A stretch of DNA of 40,528 bases from an uncultured Oscillospiraceae bacterium (GTDB lineage: Bacteria; Bacillota; Clostridia; Oscillospirales; Ruminococcaceae), in the NCBI GenBank assembly GCA_934448295.1, contig CAKSEY010000023.1, forward strand, positions 1 through 40,528, in the 5' to 3' direction. A program made the translations under genes and the position numbers. Shown here piece after piece: positions 30,988-37,790 of this stretch (its first letter is position 1; each line of letters opens with the position of its first letter). Under the pieces are notes generated by a model, which saw only the letters and a program-made list of their open reading frames with translations, was not told where the DNA came from and searched no databases.

Positions 30988-31715
30988 TAGTAAATCCTCC
31001 TTTTGAACAGCTTCCCGATCAGGCTGACCCCGGCGAAAAGAGCTACAATCAGCAATAAAGCTTCGGTCACTGAATAGTTTTTAAAGGGCTTGTCCAGGGC
31101 TGCGTTATCCTTGAGCCATAATGTATAGGCTTGATTGTAGTCCTCCTCGGTCAGATCGCCGTTAGGATCGTATATAGAAACGGTGCCCTCAGCTGAGACT
31201 ATAATAAAAGATTTCTCGTCAGACCTGCCCGATTGAACAATTTGATTATACCCATCGGATCCGACCGGATAAAAGGGAGCTTCCGGCGAAGCGTCCGGTA
31301 TTCCGTTGTCGTCAGCGTCCACGATCTTCCCCCAGTCATTCACGCCGTCTCCGGTGGTATCGAACGGCAGCGGTACATATGTATCACCGTCAACAATAAC
31401 ACCGTTGTTGTTTCCAACTATTACTTCATCAAGCATATCAGCCATATCAGTGTTATCAATGATCCGCAACTCAGGGAAGCCAATGCCTATTTCATCATCC
31501 TTGTTGACTATGCAGTAATCGGCGGACAAATCAGGGATAAGGGATTCTATTGTATATATGAGCTCTTCCCTGTCAATCACGCCATCAGAATCATCATCAA
31601 AGAGCTGAATCAGCTGAGTAATATTATTCCCGACCTCGTCAACCTTCTTCTTAATCGTGTACTTTATCCCAGCCTCAAGGAGCTGAGATAATATGATAGC
31701 TATTATTTCTTCCAC
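30987..31715 (-). CDS. EF-hand-like calcium-binding membrane protein, 242 aa
   Basis: The GTG at 31715 with AGAGGTGG upstream is preferred; a longer frame reaches 31760. Mid-protein DDDSDGVIDREEL is a good EF-hand loop. A second Asp-rich set, DTTGDGVNDWG and DADDNGIPD, resembles calcium-binding thrombospondin-type or dockerin-type loops. The C-terminus is a membrane helix (ALLLIVALFAGVSLIGKLF) with a basic tail (KRRIY). No N-terminal signal is seen, so orientation is unclear. It lies between the adsorption gene block and Zot, the structural module of filamentous phages. A calcium-stabilised virion or adsorption role is plausible. Confidence 0.7.
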   Translation of the reverse strand: MEEIIAIILSQLLEAGIKYTIKKKVDEVGNNITQLIQLFDDDSDGVIDREELIYTIESLIPDLSADYCIVNKDDEIGIGFPELRIIDNTDMADMLDEVIVGNNNGVIVDGDTYVPLPFDTTGDGVNDWGKIVDADDNGIPDASPEAPFYPVGSDGYNQIVQSGRSDEKSFIIVSAEGTVSIYDPNGDLTEEDYNQAYTLWLKDNAALDKPFKNYSVTEALLLIVALFAGVSLIGKLFKRRIY

Positions 31716-31725
31716 AAAACCACCT

Positions 31726-31890
31726 CTATTCAAAAATCCGCGCGATAAACCAGAATACAAGCAAGGTAACAGCGCCGCCGATAAGCAGCAGCCAACCGTT
31801 TATTGTAACGTCTCCGAAGCTCACGGTAAAATCTTCAAAGACCGAGCGCGCCCAGCTGAACAGCGCAATAGCAATAGTTCCAAGATCCAT
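31726..31890 (-). CDS. 54-aa membrane protein
   Basis: 54 residues from ATG 31890, GGCGGTGAT upstream, overlapping the preceding gene by 4 bp... its upstream neighbour stops at 31895, so the genes are nearly adjacent. A polar N-terminal half and then a hydrophobic segment (GWLLLIGGAVTLLVFWFIARIF). Small coat or assembly protein by analogy. No name can be given. Confidence 0.6.
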   Translation of the reverse strand: MDLGTIAIALFSWARSVFEDFTVSFGDVTINGWLLLIGGAVTLLVFWFIARIFE

Positions 31891-31894
31891 AACA

Positions 31895-33454
31895 TCACCG
31901 CCCCAGGAACCGCGCCAGGATAACCAGAGCGAGACCGGCACAGAGCATGATCACTATATCCTCGGGAAGCCAAGACAAATATTCCTTCATGAATCCAGTG
32001 AAGCCGGTGGACTGCTCTTGCATCCAGTCATAGTAATTGTTCAAGGAAAGATCCTGGTCAAACTCCGCGCCTGTTCCACCGCTAGATGAAACTATCTCGA
32101 TCTTACCGCTTACATCTATCTTACCACCCACCGTTCCGGAGCTGCCGCCTGAATCACCGCCGCCGGACGGCTCCTTTTCCGGAATAGTATAGTTGTTTGT
32201 AACATAGTTTGTAATGTTAGTAGAATCTCCAGTATCAGGGTTAGTTATAGGATAATTGTAAATTGTATCGCCGCTTATCGTTATAACATAGTTGTCCGGG
32301 ATTTTATCAAAGTCAATAGCCGTCTGATTCAGCATATTTTCAAAGGGCTTATTACTGACTATATAGCCCCAGTCATCAGCAGTATTTGTTACAGGGGTAA
32401 AATTAGAGCTTGCATATGATATAAGAGAAGAAAGAGTAACGGAAGATGTATCAAGTGAATAAATCATCTCTGAATTAAAGTAAGATAATCGAGTACATTC
32501 ACGTGTTCCATAAGTACCAAGGAAAAGACCCGAAGAAGATTTATAAGCATAAAGAGCGAAAAAAGATCCATCAAGCTGAAATCCAAGGTACGGATAATTA
32601 GTAATATCCCATACAACAGAGCTAGAAGAAGTATCCAATTTTGAATTATCAAAAAAAGAATAAACATCAGAATGAATCATAACAGTAGAATCATCTTCTT
32701 TTGATGAGTAATAATGAGTGTAGTTTACACCATAAAAATAGCCCCTGGAATCATCATCATTGTAGAAGAAAGGTAAAACATATACTTCATTCCACCGCTT
32801 CCCGCCCCAGGTTCCGGAGGTATATTCATAAACCGGGACGTTCTCAGCAAAAACCTTTGAATCAGTTCCATATTTATTAGAAGTCGAATTCTGCCAGCTT
32901 AAGATATATTGATCCTCGTTTGGCATGGGTTTATAACGGTTGTTATAATCTTGTGCATGCTCCTTCAGCCATTTTGCAGAAACTTCAGGAGGAGTATCTA
33001 ACAGTTTACCCGAGTATGTAAACACATCACAAGTACACTTTGAATAAGTATTACCACATACAGCACACAAGCCACGTTGTAAGCCAGACCGTCCGGCAGT
33101 AGCTCCAGACCTGTGACCGCCATTCAAAACGCCGTTCTTAAGCCAATAATAAACATCATCTACCGGAGATATAACCCAACCGACCCCAGAAACAAACTTA
33201 AGCCATGAAATAGGTATATCAGCAGCACTTTTAAAGATAGAAAACATACTACCAGAATCCAATGAATTAAAATAAGCAAAATAAGAATCCCTTAGAGCAA
33301 TAACATCTTCACCGACATCAGCCCATGAGGTCGGCTCATCTGCTGCATACACCGAGCCAACAGAAAAAACAGTAAACGCAGCAATGATTATAATACAAAA
33401 TACGGAAACAATCCTATTCCAATATCTCTTGATAAAACCTTTGATCTTTTTCAT
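31895..33454 (-). CDS. Large adsorption-type protein (pIII-like), 519 aa
   Basis: The ATG at 33454 (AGGGAGGGTGTTAATT upstream) is preferred over 33517. N-terminal signal peptide-like segment (VSVFCIIIIAAFTVFSVGSVYA). A 75-residue N-terminal domain with W..VGE..I.LRD.Y and PVDDVYYWL is shared with the 229-residue protein. Then a Cys-rich zinc-ribbon-like element (CAVCGNTYSKCTC), a central beta-rich part, a Gly/Ser linker (SGGGDSGGSSG) and a C-terminal membrane helix (IVIMLCAGLALVILARFLGR). Size, signal peptide, linker and anchor match receptor-binding tip proteins of filamentous phages. Confidence 0.75.
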   Translation of the reverse strand: MKKIKGFIKRYWNRIVSVFCIIIIAAFTVFSVGSVYAADEPTSWADVGEDVIALRDSYFAYFNSLDSGSMFSIFKSAADIPISWLKFVSGVGWVISPVDDVYYWLKNGVLNGGHRSGATAGRSGLQRGLCAVCGNTYSKCTCDVFTYSGKLLDTPPEVSAKWLKEHAQDYNNRYKPMPNEDQYILSWQNSTSNKYGTDSKVFAENVPVYEYTSGTWGGKRWNEVYVLPFFYNDDDSRGYFYGVNYTHYYSSKEDDSTVMIHSDVYSFFDNSKLDTSSSSVVWDITNYPYLGFQLDGSFFALYAYKSSSGLFLGTYGTRECTRLSYFNSEMIYSLDTSSVTLSSLISYASSNFTPVTNTADDWGYIVSNKPFENMLNQTAIDFDKIPDNYVITISGDTIYNYPITNPDTGDSTNITNYVTNNYTIPEKEPSGGGDSGGSSGTVGGKIDVSGKIEIVSSSGGTGAEFDQDLSLNNYYDWMQEQSTGFTGFMKEYLSWLPEDIVIMLCAGLALVILARFLGR

Positions 33455-33478
33455 AATTAACACCCTCCCTAAAAATAA

Positions 33479-33509
33479 TAGCGGAAGCTTCGTTATAAAA
33501 CCCCCGCTA
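33479..33509. terminator. Hairpin between the two adsorption genes
   Basis: TAGCGG and CCGCTA (33479-33484 and 33504-33509) can pair over a 19-base loop. A similar hairpin lies at 34260-34291, and the DNA between is partly duplicated. It could weaken transcription of the downstream 519-codon gene. Confidence 0.4.
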
Positions 33510-33547
33510 AAAAACACAACGTCTCACGACGTAAGCGACCGCAGCCA

Positions 33548-34237
33548 TCACCGGCCACGACCGAAAGCACCTACAACCCTACGCATGTAACGTATACCTA
33601 TCCCCACAAAGGTGACAGCCAGGAAAATCAGGCAAACAATATTTCCAACGCAGAAATTGAAAATATCGGTCAACAGAGACAGAAAATTAGATACGACCGT
33701 AATAGCAGAAGTAAAGATCGACTCAATACCGTTAAGCAGATCTATCTCGTCAAAAGTCATCTGATCGCCGGTAGTCTCCCCTCCGGACGAAGTCTTAATG
33801 TACTCGATCCAGGGAGTAGGAACGTAGATAGTAGGTGACTTTATATCCACGTTCTTCTTCACCGACTCGCCAGAGGTACGATCATCAAAAACGAGCTGCT
33901 TATTTACCAGCCAATAATATATGTTATCGACAGGAGTTAAAGCAAACACCCCCGCTTTTGTAGTCCGCAACCAGGCAATCGGAATTTCCTTAGCGTCGCC
34001 GAGAATCTTCTGCAGACCTGCGCCGGTACATACATTATAGAGAAACTGCTTGTATGTATCACGCAAAACTATAGCCTGCTCCCCTGCCTCCTCCCAGTCC
34101 GCGAAATACGAATCAAGGAACTCGCTACCGGTTGAAGAACCTGCGCCGCTGTCGTCAGCTGCAAACGCCGTAAGAGACAGCGCCGAGGACACCGCAAGGA
34201 GAACCGCAAAAAAAACCGCAAAAATTTTTGGTTTCAT
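33548..34237 (-). CDS. Minor virion protein with coat-like C-terminal domain, 229 aa
   Basis: A 229-residue protein starting at ATG 34237 (AAGGGGGTGATATA upstream), with signal peptide-like start FAVFFAVLLAVSSALSLTAFA. The N-terminal domain resembles that of the 519-residue protein (W..AGE..IVLRDTY, EIPIAWL, TPVDNIYYWL). The C-terminal 39 residues, with CLIFLAVTFVGIGIRYM and RRVVGAFGRGR, are nearly identical to the small coat protein at 34323-34517. So it looks like a fusion between an adsorption domain and a coat anchor. It should sit at a virion tip. Confidence 0.75.
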   Translation of the reverse strand: MKPKIFAVFFAVLLAVSSALSLTAFAADDSGAGSSTGSEFLDSYFADWEEAGEQAIVLRDTYKQFLYNVCTGAGLQKILGDAKEIPIAWLRTTKAGVFALTPVDNIYYWLVNKQLVFDDRTSGESVKKNVDIKSPTIYVPTPWIEYIKTSSGGETTGDQMTFDEIDLLNGIESIFTSAITVVSNFLSLLTDIFNFCVGNIVCLIFLAVTFVGIGIRYMRRVVGAFGRGR

Positions 34238-34259
34238 TATATCACCCCCTTTTAACGAT

Positions 34260-34291
34260 AAAGCGGAAGCATATTAATACACCTCCGCTTT
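34260..34291. terminator. Hairpin after the coat-like gene
   Basis: AAAGCGGA (34260-34267) pairs with TCCGCTTT (34284-34291). On the minus strand it lies after the coat-like gene and before the 229-codon gene. In Ff phages a terminator after gene VIII lets the coat be made in excess; this is the same arrangement by position. Confidence 0.5.
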
Positions 34292-34322
34292 TCACAACGT
34301 CTCCCGACGTAAGCGGCCGCAA

Positions 34323-34517
34323 TCACCGACCACGGCCGAACGCGCCTACAACCCTACGCATGTAACGGATACCGATACCCACAAAGGTGATACCCAGGAA
34401 GATAAGGCAAAGGGGATTTCCCGTACAAAAATTGAAAATCTGCGTAAGGATCGTAAGGAACTTCGTTACAACTGTAGTAATTGAAGTCCAGATAGTTTCA
34501 ATAGTTGGAGCGTCCAA
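34323..34517 (-). CDS. Candidate major coat protein, 64 aa
   Basis: AGGAGGTG at 34522-34529 best fits the TTG at 34517; GTG at 34526 would be inside the ribosome site. The 64-residue protein has an amphipathic N-terminal half (TIWTSITTVVTKFLTILTQI... here shown in part), a hydrophobic stretch CLIFLGITFVGIGI, and a strongly basic end RYMRRVVGAFGRGR. The layout, with a negatively charged surface end and a basic DNA-facing end, is that of pVIII coat proteins. No signal peptide is obvious. Its C-terminal domain is repeated in two other proteins. Confidence 0.7.
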   Translation of the reverse strand: MDAPTIETIWTSITTVVTKFLTILTQIFNFCTGNPLCLIFLGITFVGIGIRYMRRVVGAFGRGR

Positions 34518-34522
34518 ATTGT

Positions 34523-34726
34523 TCACCTCCTCTCAAGAGCGGAAAGAATACGGCGAATGATCATGAACGCAAGGAGCGCAACGACCAGACCCACAACGAT
34601 CAGAGCGACAGGATTTTCAACCGCAAAATTTATAACGTCCTGGAAAAGCTGCGGAACGTCACTAAAGCTGCGGGCTATATCATGCCACATCTGAGCATAA
34701 GCCTGCTTCATTCCCTCCTCTGCCAT
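34523..34726 (-). CDS. Second coat-like membrane protein, 67 aa
   Basis: 67 residues from ATG 34726 after GTGATATC. N-terminal amphipathic part, then NFAVENPVALIVVGLVVALL and IRRILSALERR. The pattern NF..xNP..LI..G......RR...A..R is the same as in the 64- and 229-residue proteins, so it is a diverged copy of the coat. It overlaps the next ribosome site. A minor coat or alternative coat role is likely. Confidence 0.7.
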   Translation of the reverse strand: MAEEGMKQAYAQMWHDIARSFSDVPQLFQDVINFAVENPVALIVVGLVVALLAFMIIRRILSALERR

Positions 34727-34730
34727 GATA

Positions 34731-34823
34731 TCACCTCTTTTTCTTGGTTATAATAATCGACGCTACGACAATAAGCAAGCAGAGCACGCCGAGAACGCCG
34801 ACGATAATCTGTAATACCGTCAT
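34731..34823 (-). CDS. 30-aa hydrophobic protein
   Basis: Thirty residues, MTVLQIIVGVLGVLCLLIVV and then a short basic end (TKKKR). ATG 34823 overlaps the stop of the DNA-binding candidate as ATGA, with GGAGGCTAAGAA upstream. It resembles the very small coat proteins pVII and pIX, or a coat-like leader. It is missed by ordinary length cut-offs. Confidence 0.65.
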   Translation of the reverse strand: MTVLQIIVGVLGVLCLLIVVASIIITKKKR

Positions 34824-35092
34824 TTCTTAGCCTCCAGGACTGAAACGCCGCAGACCTTGCCGGCAAGATTCAGCTCGAGCTCAATATCCTGACCTTCAAA
34901 AGGATAGAGATCCTCCGGAGCAAGTCCGAGATTTTCACACATGAACTTAGATATAAACTTAGTGTCTGCCTTTAAACCGTGAACATTGTCATCAACATAA
35001 GTCACATGAAGGTTAATGCCCTGCACCTGCCTTCCGTCCTTCTTGCTGAGAAAGTCCAGCCACTGAACACCTATGAGATGTACTTTTGCCAT
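34820..35092 (-). CDS. Candidate ssDNA-binding protein, 90 aa
   Basis: 90 residues. It starts MAKVHLIGVQWLDFLSKKDGRQVQGINLHVTY (quoted here only as MAKVHLIGVQWL), has GLKADTKFISKFM and ends ELNLAGKVCGVSVLEAKK. Beta-rich pattern, mixed charge and place at the head of the coat module match the gene V position of filamentous phages. I do not see a decisive OB-fold motif. It would coat new single strands before export. Confidence 0.55.
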   Translation of the reverse strand: MAKVHLIGVQWLDFLSKKDGRQVQGINLHVTYVDDNVHGLKADTKFISKFMCENLGLAPEDLYPFEGQDIELELNLAGKVCGVSVLEAKK

Positions 35093-35431
35093 ATTATTTT
35101 TACCTCTTTCTTTCTACCCCGTTCCGGGTGATTCTTATCGGCTTTATTGCCGTGGTAGTCGTTTTATTGTACTCTCAGCTAAAAATAACGACCAGAAAAA
35201 CGCTGCCAACATCAAAAACAACCGGCATTTTCAAGCTCTGGCTTTAGTTTCTTTTTTCCTGTAGGAGAAACTTAGTTGGAATACAGGGATATAGCGCCCG
35301 CTACGCTCCTAGGTGGTAGCGGTTTTATTTAACATCGCAACCACTAAACGATGACAAACGAAAATTTATTTTAGCCGTTCCAGGGCTATAACCCATTCGC
35401 GGCATATAAATAAAACATCACCGCACCCACA
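35093..35431. other. Intergenic region with repeats and hairpin, candidate replication origin
   Basis: A 339-bp gap with no gene. Two direct repeats of GTGGTAGYSGTTTTATT occur at 35152-35168 and 35313-35329. The second is part of a hairpin CCGCTAC/GTAGCGG (35298-35304 and 35316-35322), followed on the plus strand by TTTTATTT. Rolling-circle origins of Rep_trans systems often combine a nick-site hairpin with nearby repeats, so this region is a candidate origin or packaging site. Promoters here could not be placed. Confidence 0.45.
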
Positions 35432-35845
35432 TCAAAAAGGATAATCAGGATTACTTTCAACAAGAACCGGCAGAAGATTAGTTAAGTCGGCTACCTTGCA
35501 TAACAAGTCCTCACGATCATTTCTGAACTTACTTTCGAGAGTAGCAAAACCGACAGACTCATAAATAAAGTACATTCGTTCACCATATTCGATAAGAACG
35601 AGGTCAGAAAAACCGTGGAGCTCCATGAGGAAGAAGGCATAATAGAACATACGGACGTCGAAAAACTCAAAATCAAAATCATCATAGCCTTGATCCTGAT
35701 AATCGTCAAGATATATGTTTAACCAGTGTTCGAAACTTTCGCGGTCAAATAAACTACCAGGAAGACGAAGAAAATCATCAACCGTCTTGACCCTGTCGGA
35801 GATTTTTTCGAGGATATCAGATTTCTTATAGACTTTATACATCAT
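35432..35845 (-). CDS. Acidic hypothetical protein, 137 aa
   Basis: 137 residues, strongly acidic (DDYQDQGYDDFDFEFF and more) with a C-terminal half rich in hydrophobic and acidic residues. No membrane segment or known motif. It overlaps the preceding 73-codon gene by 11 bp, ATG at 35845. It lies between the regulator-proximal genes and the origin-like gap, so it may be an early or accessory protein. DNA-mimic proteins are acidic, but that is only a remote thought here. Confidence 0.6.
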   Translation of the reverse strand: MMYKVYKKSDILEKISDRVKTVDDFLRLPGSLFDRESFEHWLNIYLDDYQDQGYDDFDFEFFDVRMFYYAFFLMELHGFSDLVLIEYGERMYFIYESVGFATLESKFRNDREDLLCKVADLTNLLPVLVESNPDYPF

Positions 35846-36056
35846 TTGTGCCCCCCTTCTTTTTATCCTGATTATGCTCCTTTACTTTCGGAGGATTAAG
35901 AGGAGAAAGCGCAAAACCAAAAACCCGCTTAATACAGTTGTCACCAAAGTCAACGATATATATTTCATTAAGCCCACTGGCAGACATAAAACGATCAATA
36001 ACAAAACCGCCGCCAAAATCCGAGTGAAGAACAGAATCATCAAGATTGTATTTCAT
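35835..36056 (-). CDS. Hypothetical protein, 73 aa
   Basis: 73 residues starting MKYNLDDSVLHSDFGGGFVIDRFMSAS, with a beta-rich middle (EIYIVDFGDNCIKRVFGF) and a lysine-rich end. The opening D-x-VLHSxFGGGxV resembles small beta-barrel (SH3-like) regulators, but no family is certain. It overlaps the 36053 gene by 4 bp. Confidence 0.6.
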   Translation of the reverse strand: MKYNLDDSVLHSDFGGGFVIDRFMSASGLNEIYIVDFGDNCIKRVFGFALSPLNPPKVKEHNQDKKKGGTNDV

Positions 36057-36532
36057 CTCTGCTCCTCCTTATCCAGTAAAGAGAAGTCGCAGGCAACGCC
36101 GAGAATCCACATTTCACTTGATAACGACCAGGAGCGTTCTATTACTTCAAGGTTGCGGAGCTTCTCGGGAACAGCGTCAAGCAATCCTTTGTAATAGCAC
36201 ACTGACTTAGAGGTAAAGGTGCCGGGAACAGTTGTTTCAATAATTATTTCAACGTCACTACCGACATTGTGAGTAATGTAATCATTAACTGTCCTCGTTG
36301 TTCTAGTATTACTTTCGCCATTGATTTTCTTAGAAAGCGAACGAAGTTCAGAGATTTCGCCTTCTAGCTCAGCTATTCGAGCAACGGCTTTTTTAGCATT
36401 ATTACTAAGCGGCTCAGAACAAGACATCATGTACTCGCGTTCTTCGTTAAGTAATATCCGCTTTCGTTCAATAGCACTATTCAGACACGTGCTAAGGACT
36501 GCAAAATCGTCAGAGTTTAATTCAATGTTCAT
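36053..36532 (-). CDS. First gene of the inovirus operon, 159 aa coiled-coil protein
   Basis: 159 residues. N-terminal helix with NSAIERKRILLNEEREYM, a coiled-coil middle (ARIAELEGEISELRSLSKK) and a beta-rich C-terminal half including DVEIIIETTVPG. No known motif. It is the first gene after the repressed promoter at 36603-36631, so it is likely an early gene. AAAGGAAAATGAAAA precedes ATG 36532. Confidence 0.6.
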   Translation of the reverse strand: MNIELNSDDFAVLSTCLNSAIERKRILLNEEREYMMSCSEPLSNNAKKAVARIAELEGEISELRSLSKKINGESNTRTTRTVNDYITHNVGSDVEIIIETTVPGTFTSKSVCYYKGLLDAVPEKLRNLEVIERSWSLSSEMWILGVACDFSLLDKEEQR

Positions 36533-36578
36533 TTTTCATTTTCCTTTCTTCGTTACCCTGTTTTGGGTCAAAATAGCA

Positions 36579-36645
36579 AAACACGTTATCGTGTTTAGAA
36601 TCATTATAACACACTTTCGTGTTCTTGTCAACACGTTTTCGTGTA
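36579..36645 (-). promoter_or_regulatory. Inovirus operon promoter covered by three repressor operators
   Basis: A near-consensus promoter on the minus strand: TTGACA (36626-36631), 17-bp spacer, TATAAT (36603-36608). Operator 1, AACACGTTATCGTGTT (36580-36595), spans the start point; operator 2, AACACACTTTCGTGTT (36608-36623), fills the spacer; operator 3, AACACGTTTTCGTGTA (36630-36645), overlaps the -35. A related inverted piece, GTGTTTACAAAACAC, lies at 36649-36663 near the repressor gene. This is classic XRE repressor architecture. Confidence 0.85.
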
Positions 36646-36702
36646 ATTGTGTTTACAAAACACTATAAAATGAGATATCATAAGAATAGAGGTGAAAGCA
36701 AA

Positions 36703-36987
36703 ATGTCAAAAAACAGAATTAAAGAACTAAGAGAATCGCGACACCTAACACAAAAAGAAGCAGCTGAGGCTCTAGGATATCATACAACCACATACGCAAG
36801 ATGGGAACAAGAAGTACATCAAATTAAGTTAATTGATGCAATAAATATAGCGAAGTTCTATAATGTAAGCATAGACTACATAGCCGAACTTACAGATAAC
36901 CCTAGTCCAAATACAACAAACAACAACCAGATAAATATAAATCAACACAATAATCATAAAGCAATTATAAACATAGATAAAAAATAA
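36703..36987 (+). CDS. XRE-family repressor, element A
   Basis: 94 residues from ATG 36703 (GAGGTGAAAGCAAA upstream). HTH_3 domain in residues 1-65: NRIKELRESRHLTQKEAAEALG, then TYARWEQ and YNVSIDYIAELTDN (the standard end of such domains). The C-terminus is an Asn-rich tail (TTNNNQININQHNNHK). It is the only leftmost regulator in the element and faces the operon promoter with three operators, so it should keep the prophage silent. Confidence 0.92.
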   Translation: MSKNRIKELRESRHLTQKEAAEALGYHTTTYARWEQEVHQIKLIDAINIAKFYNVSIDYIAELTDNPSPNTTNNNQININQHNNHKAIINIDKK

Positions 36988-36999
36988 GGAGATAGGTTA

Positions 37000-37200
37000 A
37001 TGGAAATAGATGAAGCCATAATTAAGTTGCTCGATGTAATAGTAAACATTTATCTATTAATAAATTTAATTAAGAGCTTTAAAAGAATCAAAAAACTTGA
37101 AGAGCTTGTAGATGAAGATCACCAGATAATCAAAGAACTCTACCGAAGGCAAGACAAGAACAACAAAGAACTTCAAGAACTAATAAATAGTAAGGAGTAA
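37000..37200 (+). CDS. Small membrane protein with coiled coil, 66 aa
   Basis: 66 residues, ATG 37000, AAGGAG upstream, directly after the repressor. One hydrophobic segment (LLDVIVNIYLLINLI) followed by a charged coiled coil (FKRIKKLEELVDEDHQIIKELYRR). Same strand and close spacing suggest it is coexpressed with the repressor in the lysogen. It might be a superinfection-exclusion protein, but this is only suggested by location and topology. Confidence 0.6.
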   Translation: MEIDEAIIKLLDVIVNIYLLINLIKSFKRIKKLEELVDEDHQIIKELYRRQDKNNKELQELINSKE

Positions 37201-37205
37201 AACCA

Positions 37206-37571
37206 ATGAAGAAAAAGGAACATTTCACAGCAGATTACACACGTCATTTTGTCATGGAGGGAATTTCACTGATAAAGGGGTACAAGCTCATGAACGAGAC
37301 CAACGAAACCCCAAACATTATTGTAAATACGATAAAAATTGAAATCAACCTCTCCAGCGACACCGGTCACGCTTTCTACAACGAAATCAAGGATAAATTC
37401 ACACCGGAGGCGCTGGATCCGAAATACACCAACAACTCTAATTACCTCTATGCCGAAAGCGAGAAGGACGACCAAAAGACGATCGAGATCAAGATCTACA
37501 CGAACAGAAACAACCCGGTTGACGTTAAAGCCAAAAAGAAGCTACTCCAGAAGATTAATAAGTATACATAA
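37206..37571 (+). CDS. Hypothetical lysogeny-module protein, 121 aa
   Basis: 121 residues from ATG 37206, with TAAGGAGTAAAACC upstream. Soluble, with alternating charge and beta-type patches (NIIVNTIKIEINLSSD, TIEIKIYTNRNN), and a basic end. No family recognised. Coexpression with the repressor and the small membrane protein makes it part of the constitutive, lysogen-expressed set, where defence or exclusion genes often sit. Confidence 0.6.
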   Translation: MKKKEHFTADYTRHFVMEGISLIKGYKLMNETNETPNIIVNTIKIEINLSSDTGHAFYNEIKDKFTPEALDPKYTNNSNYLYAESEKDDQKTIEIKIYTNRNNPVDVKAKKKLLQKINKYT

Positions 37572-37652
37572 TTGAGCACGCGCGAAAGTTTCAATTACTA
37601 AGAAAATCGATTTAATTATTGCTTCTAATTCTTCACCTGATCTCCTTGTAAT

Positions 37653-37681
37653 GGAAAGTCCGTATTACCAAAGGACTTTCC
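37653..37681. other. Perfect 9-bp hairpin in right-end intergenic region
   Basis: GGAAAGTCC (37653-37661) pairs exactly with GGACTTTCC (37673-37681), 11-base loop. It is followed by GGCGCGCC. It may be a packaging or origin structure or simply a terminator without T run. Confidence 0.5.
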
Positions 37682-37703
37682 GGCGCGCCGCCCTCTTTTC
37701 GTG

Positions 37704-37752
37704 AAAAAGCCCCTCCGCGCGCTGAAGCGCTAGCGGAGGGGGCTTTTTTTAT
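37704..37752. terminator. Very strong bidirectional terminator
   Basis: AAAGCCCCTCCGC and GCGGAGGGGGCTTT form a 12- to 13-bp stem (about 37706-37744), T runs on both sides. It closes the rightward repressor operon and would also stop leftward transcription from the element ends. Confidence 0.85.
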
Positions 37753-37763
37753 ACAACACTAAT

Positions 37764-37790
37764 AGCCCGGCGGTCGGTCGGGCTTTTTTT
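37764..37790 (+). terminator. Second terminator
   Basis: AGCCCG (37764-37769) and CGGGCT (37779-37784) followed by TTTTTTT. Together with the previous hairpin it isolates the right end of element A. Confidence 0.75.
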
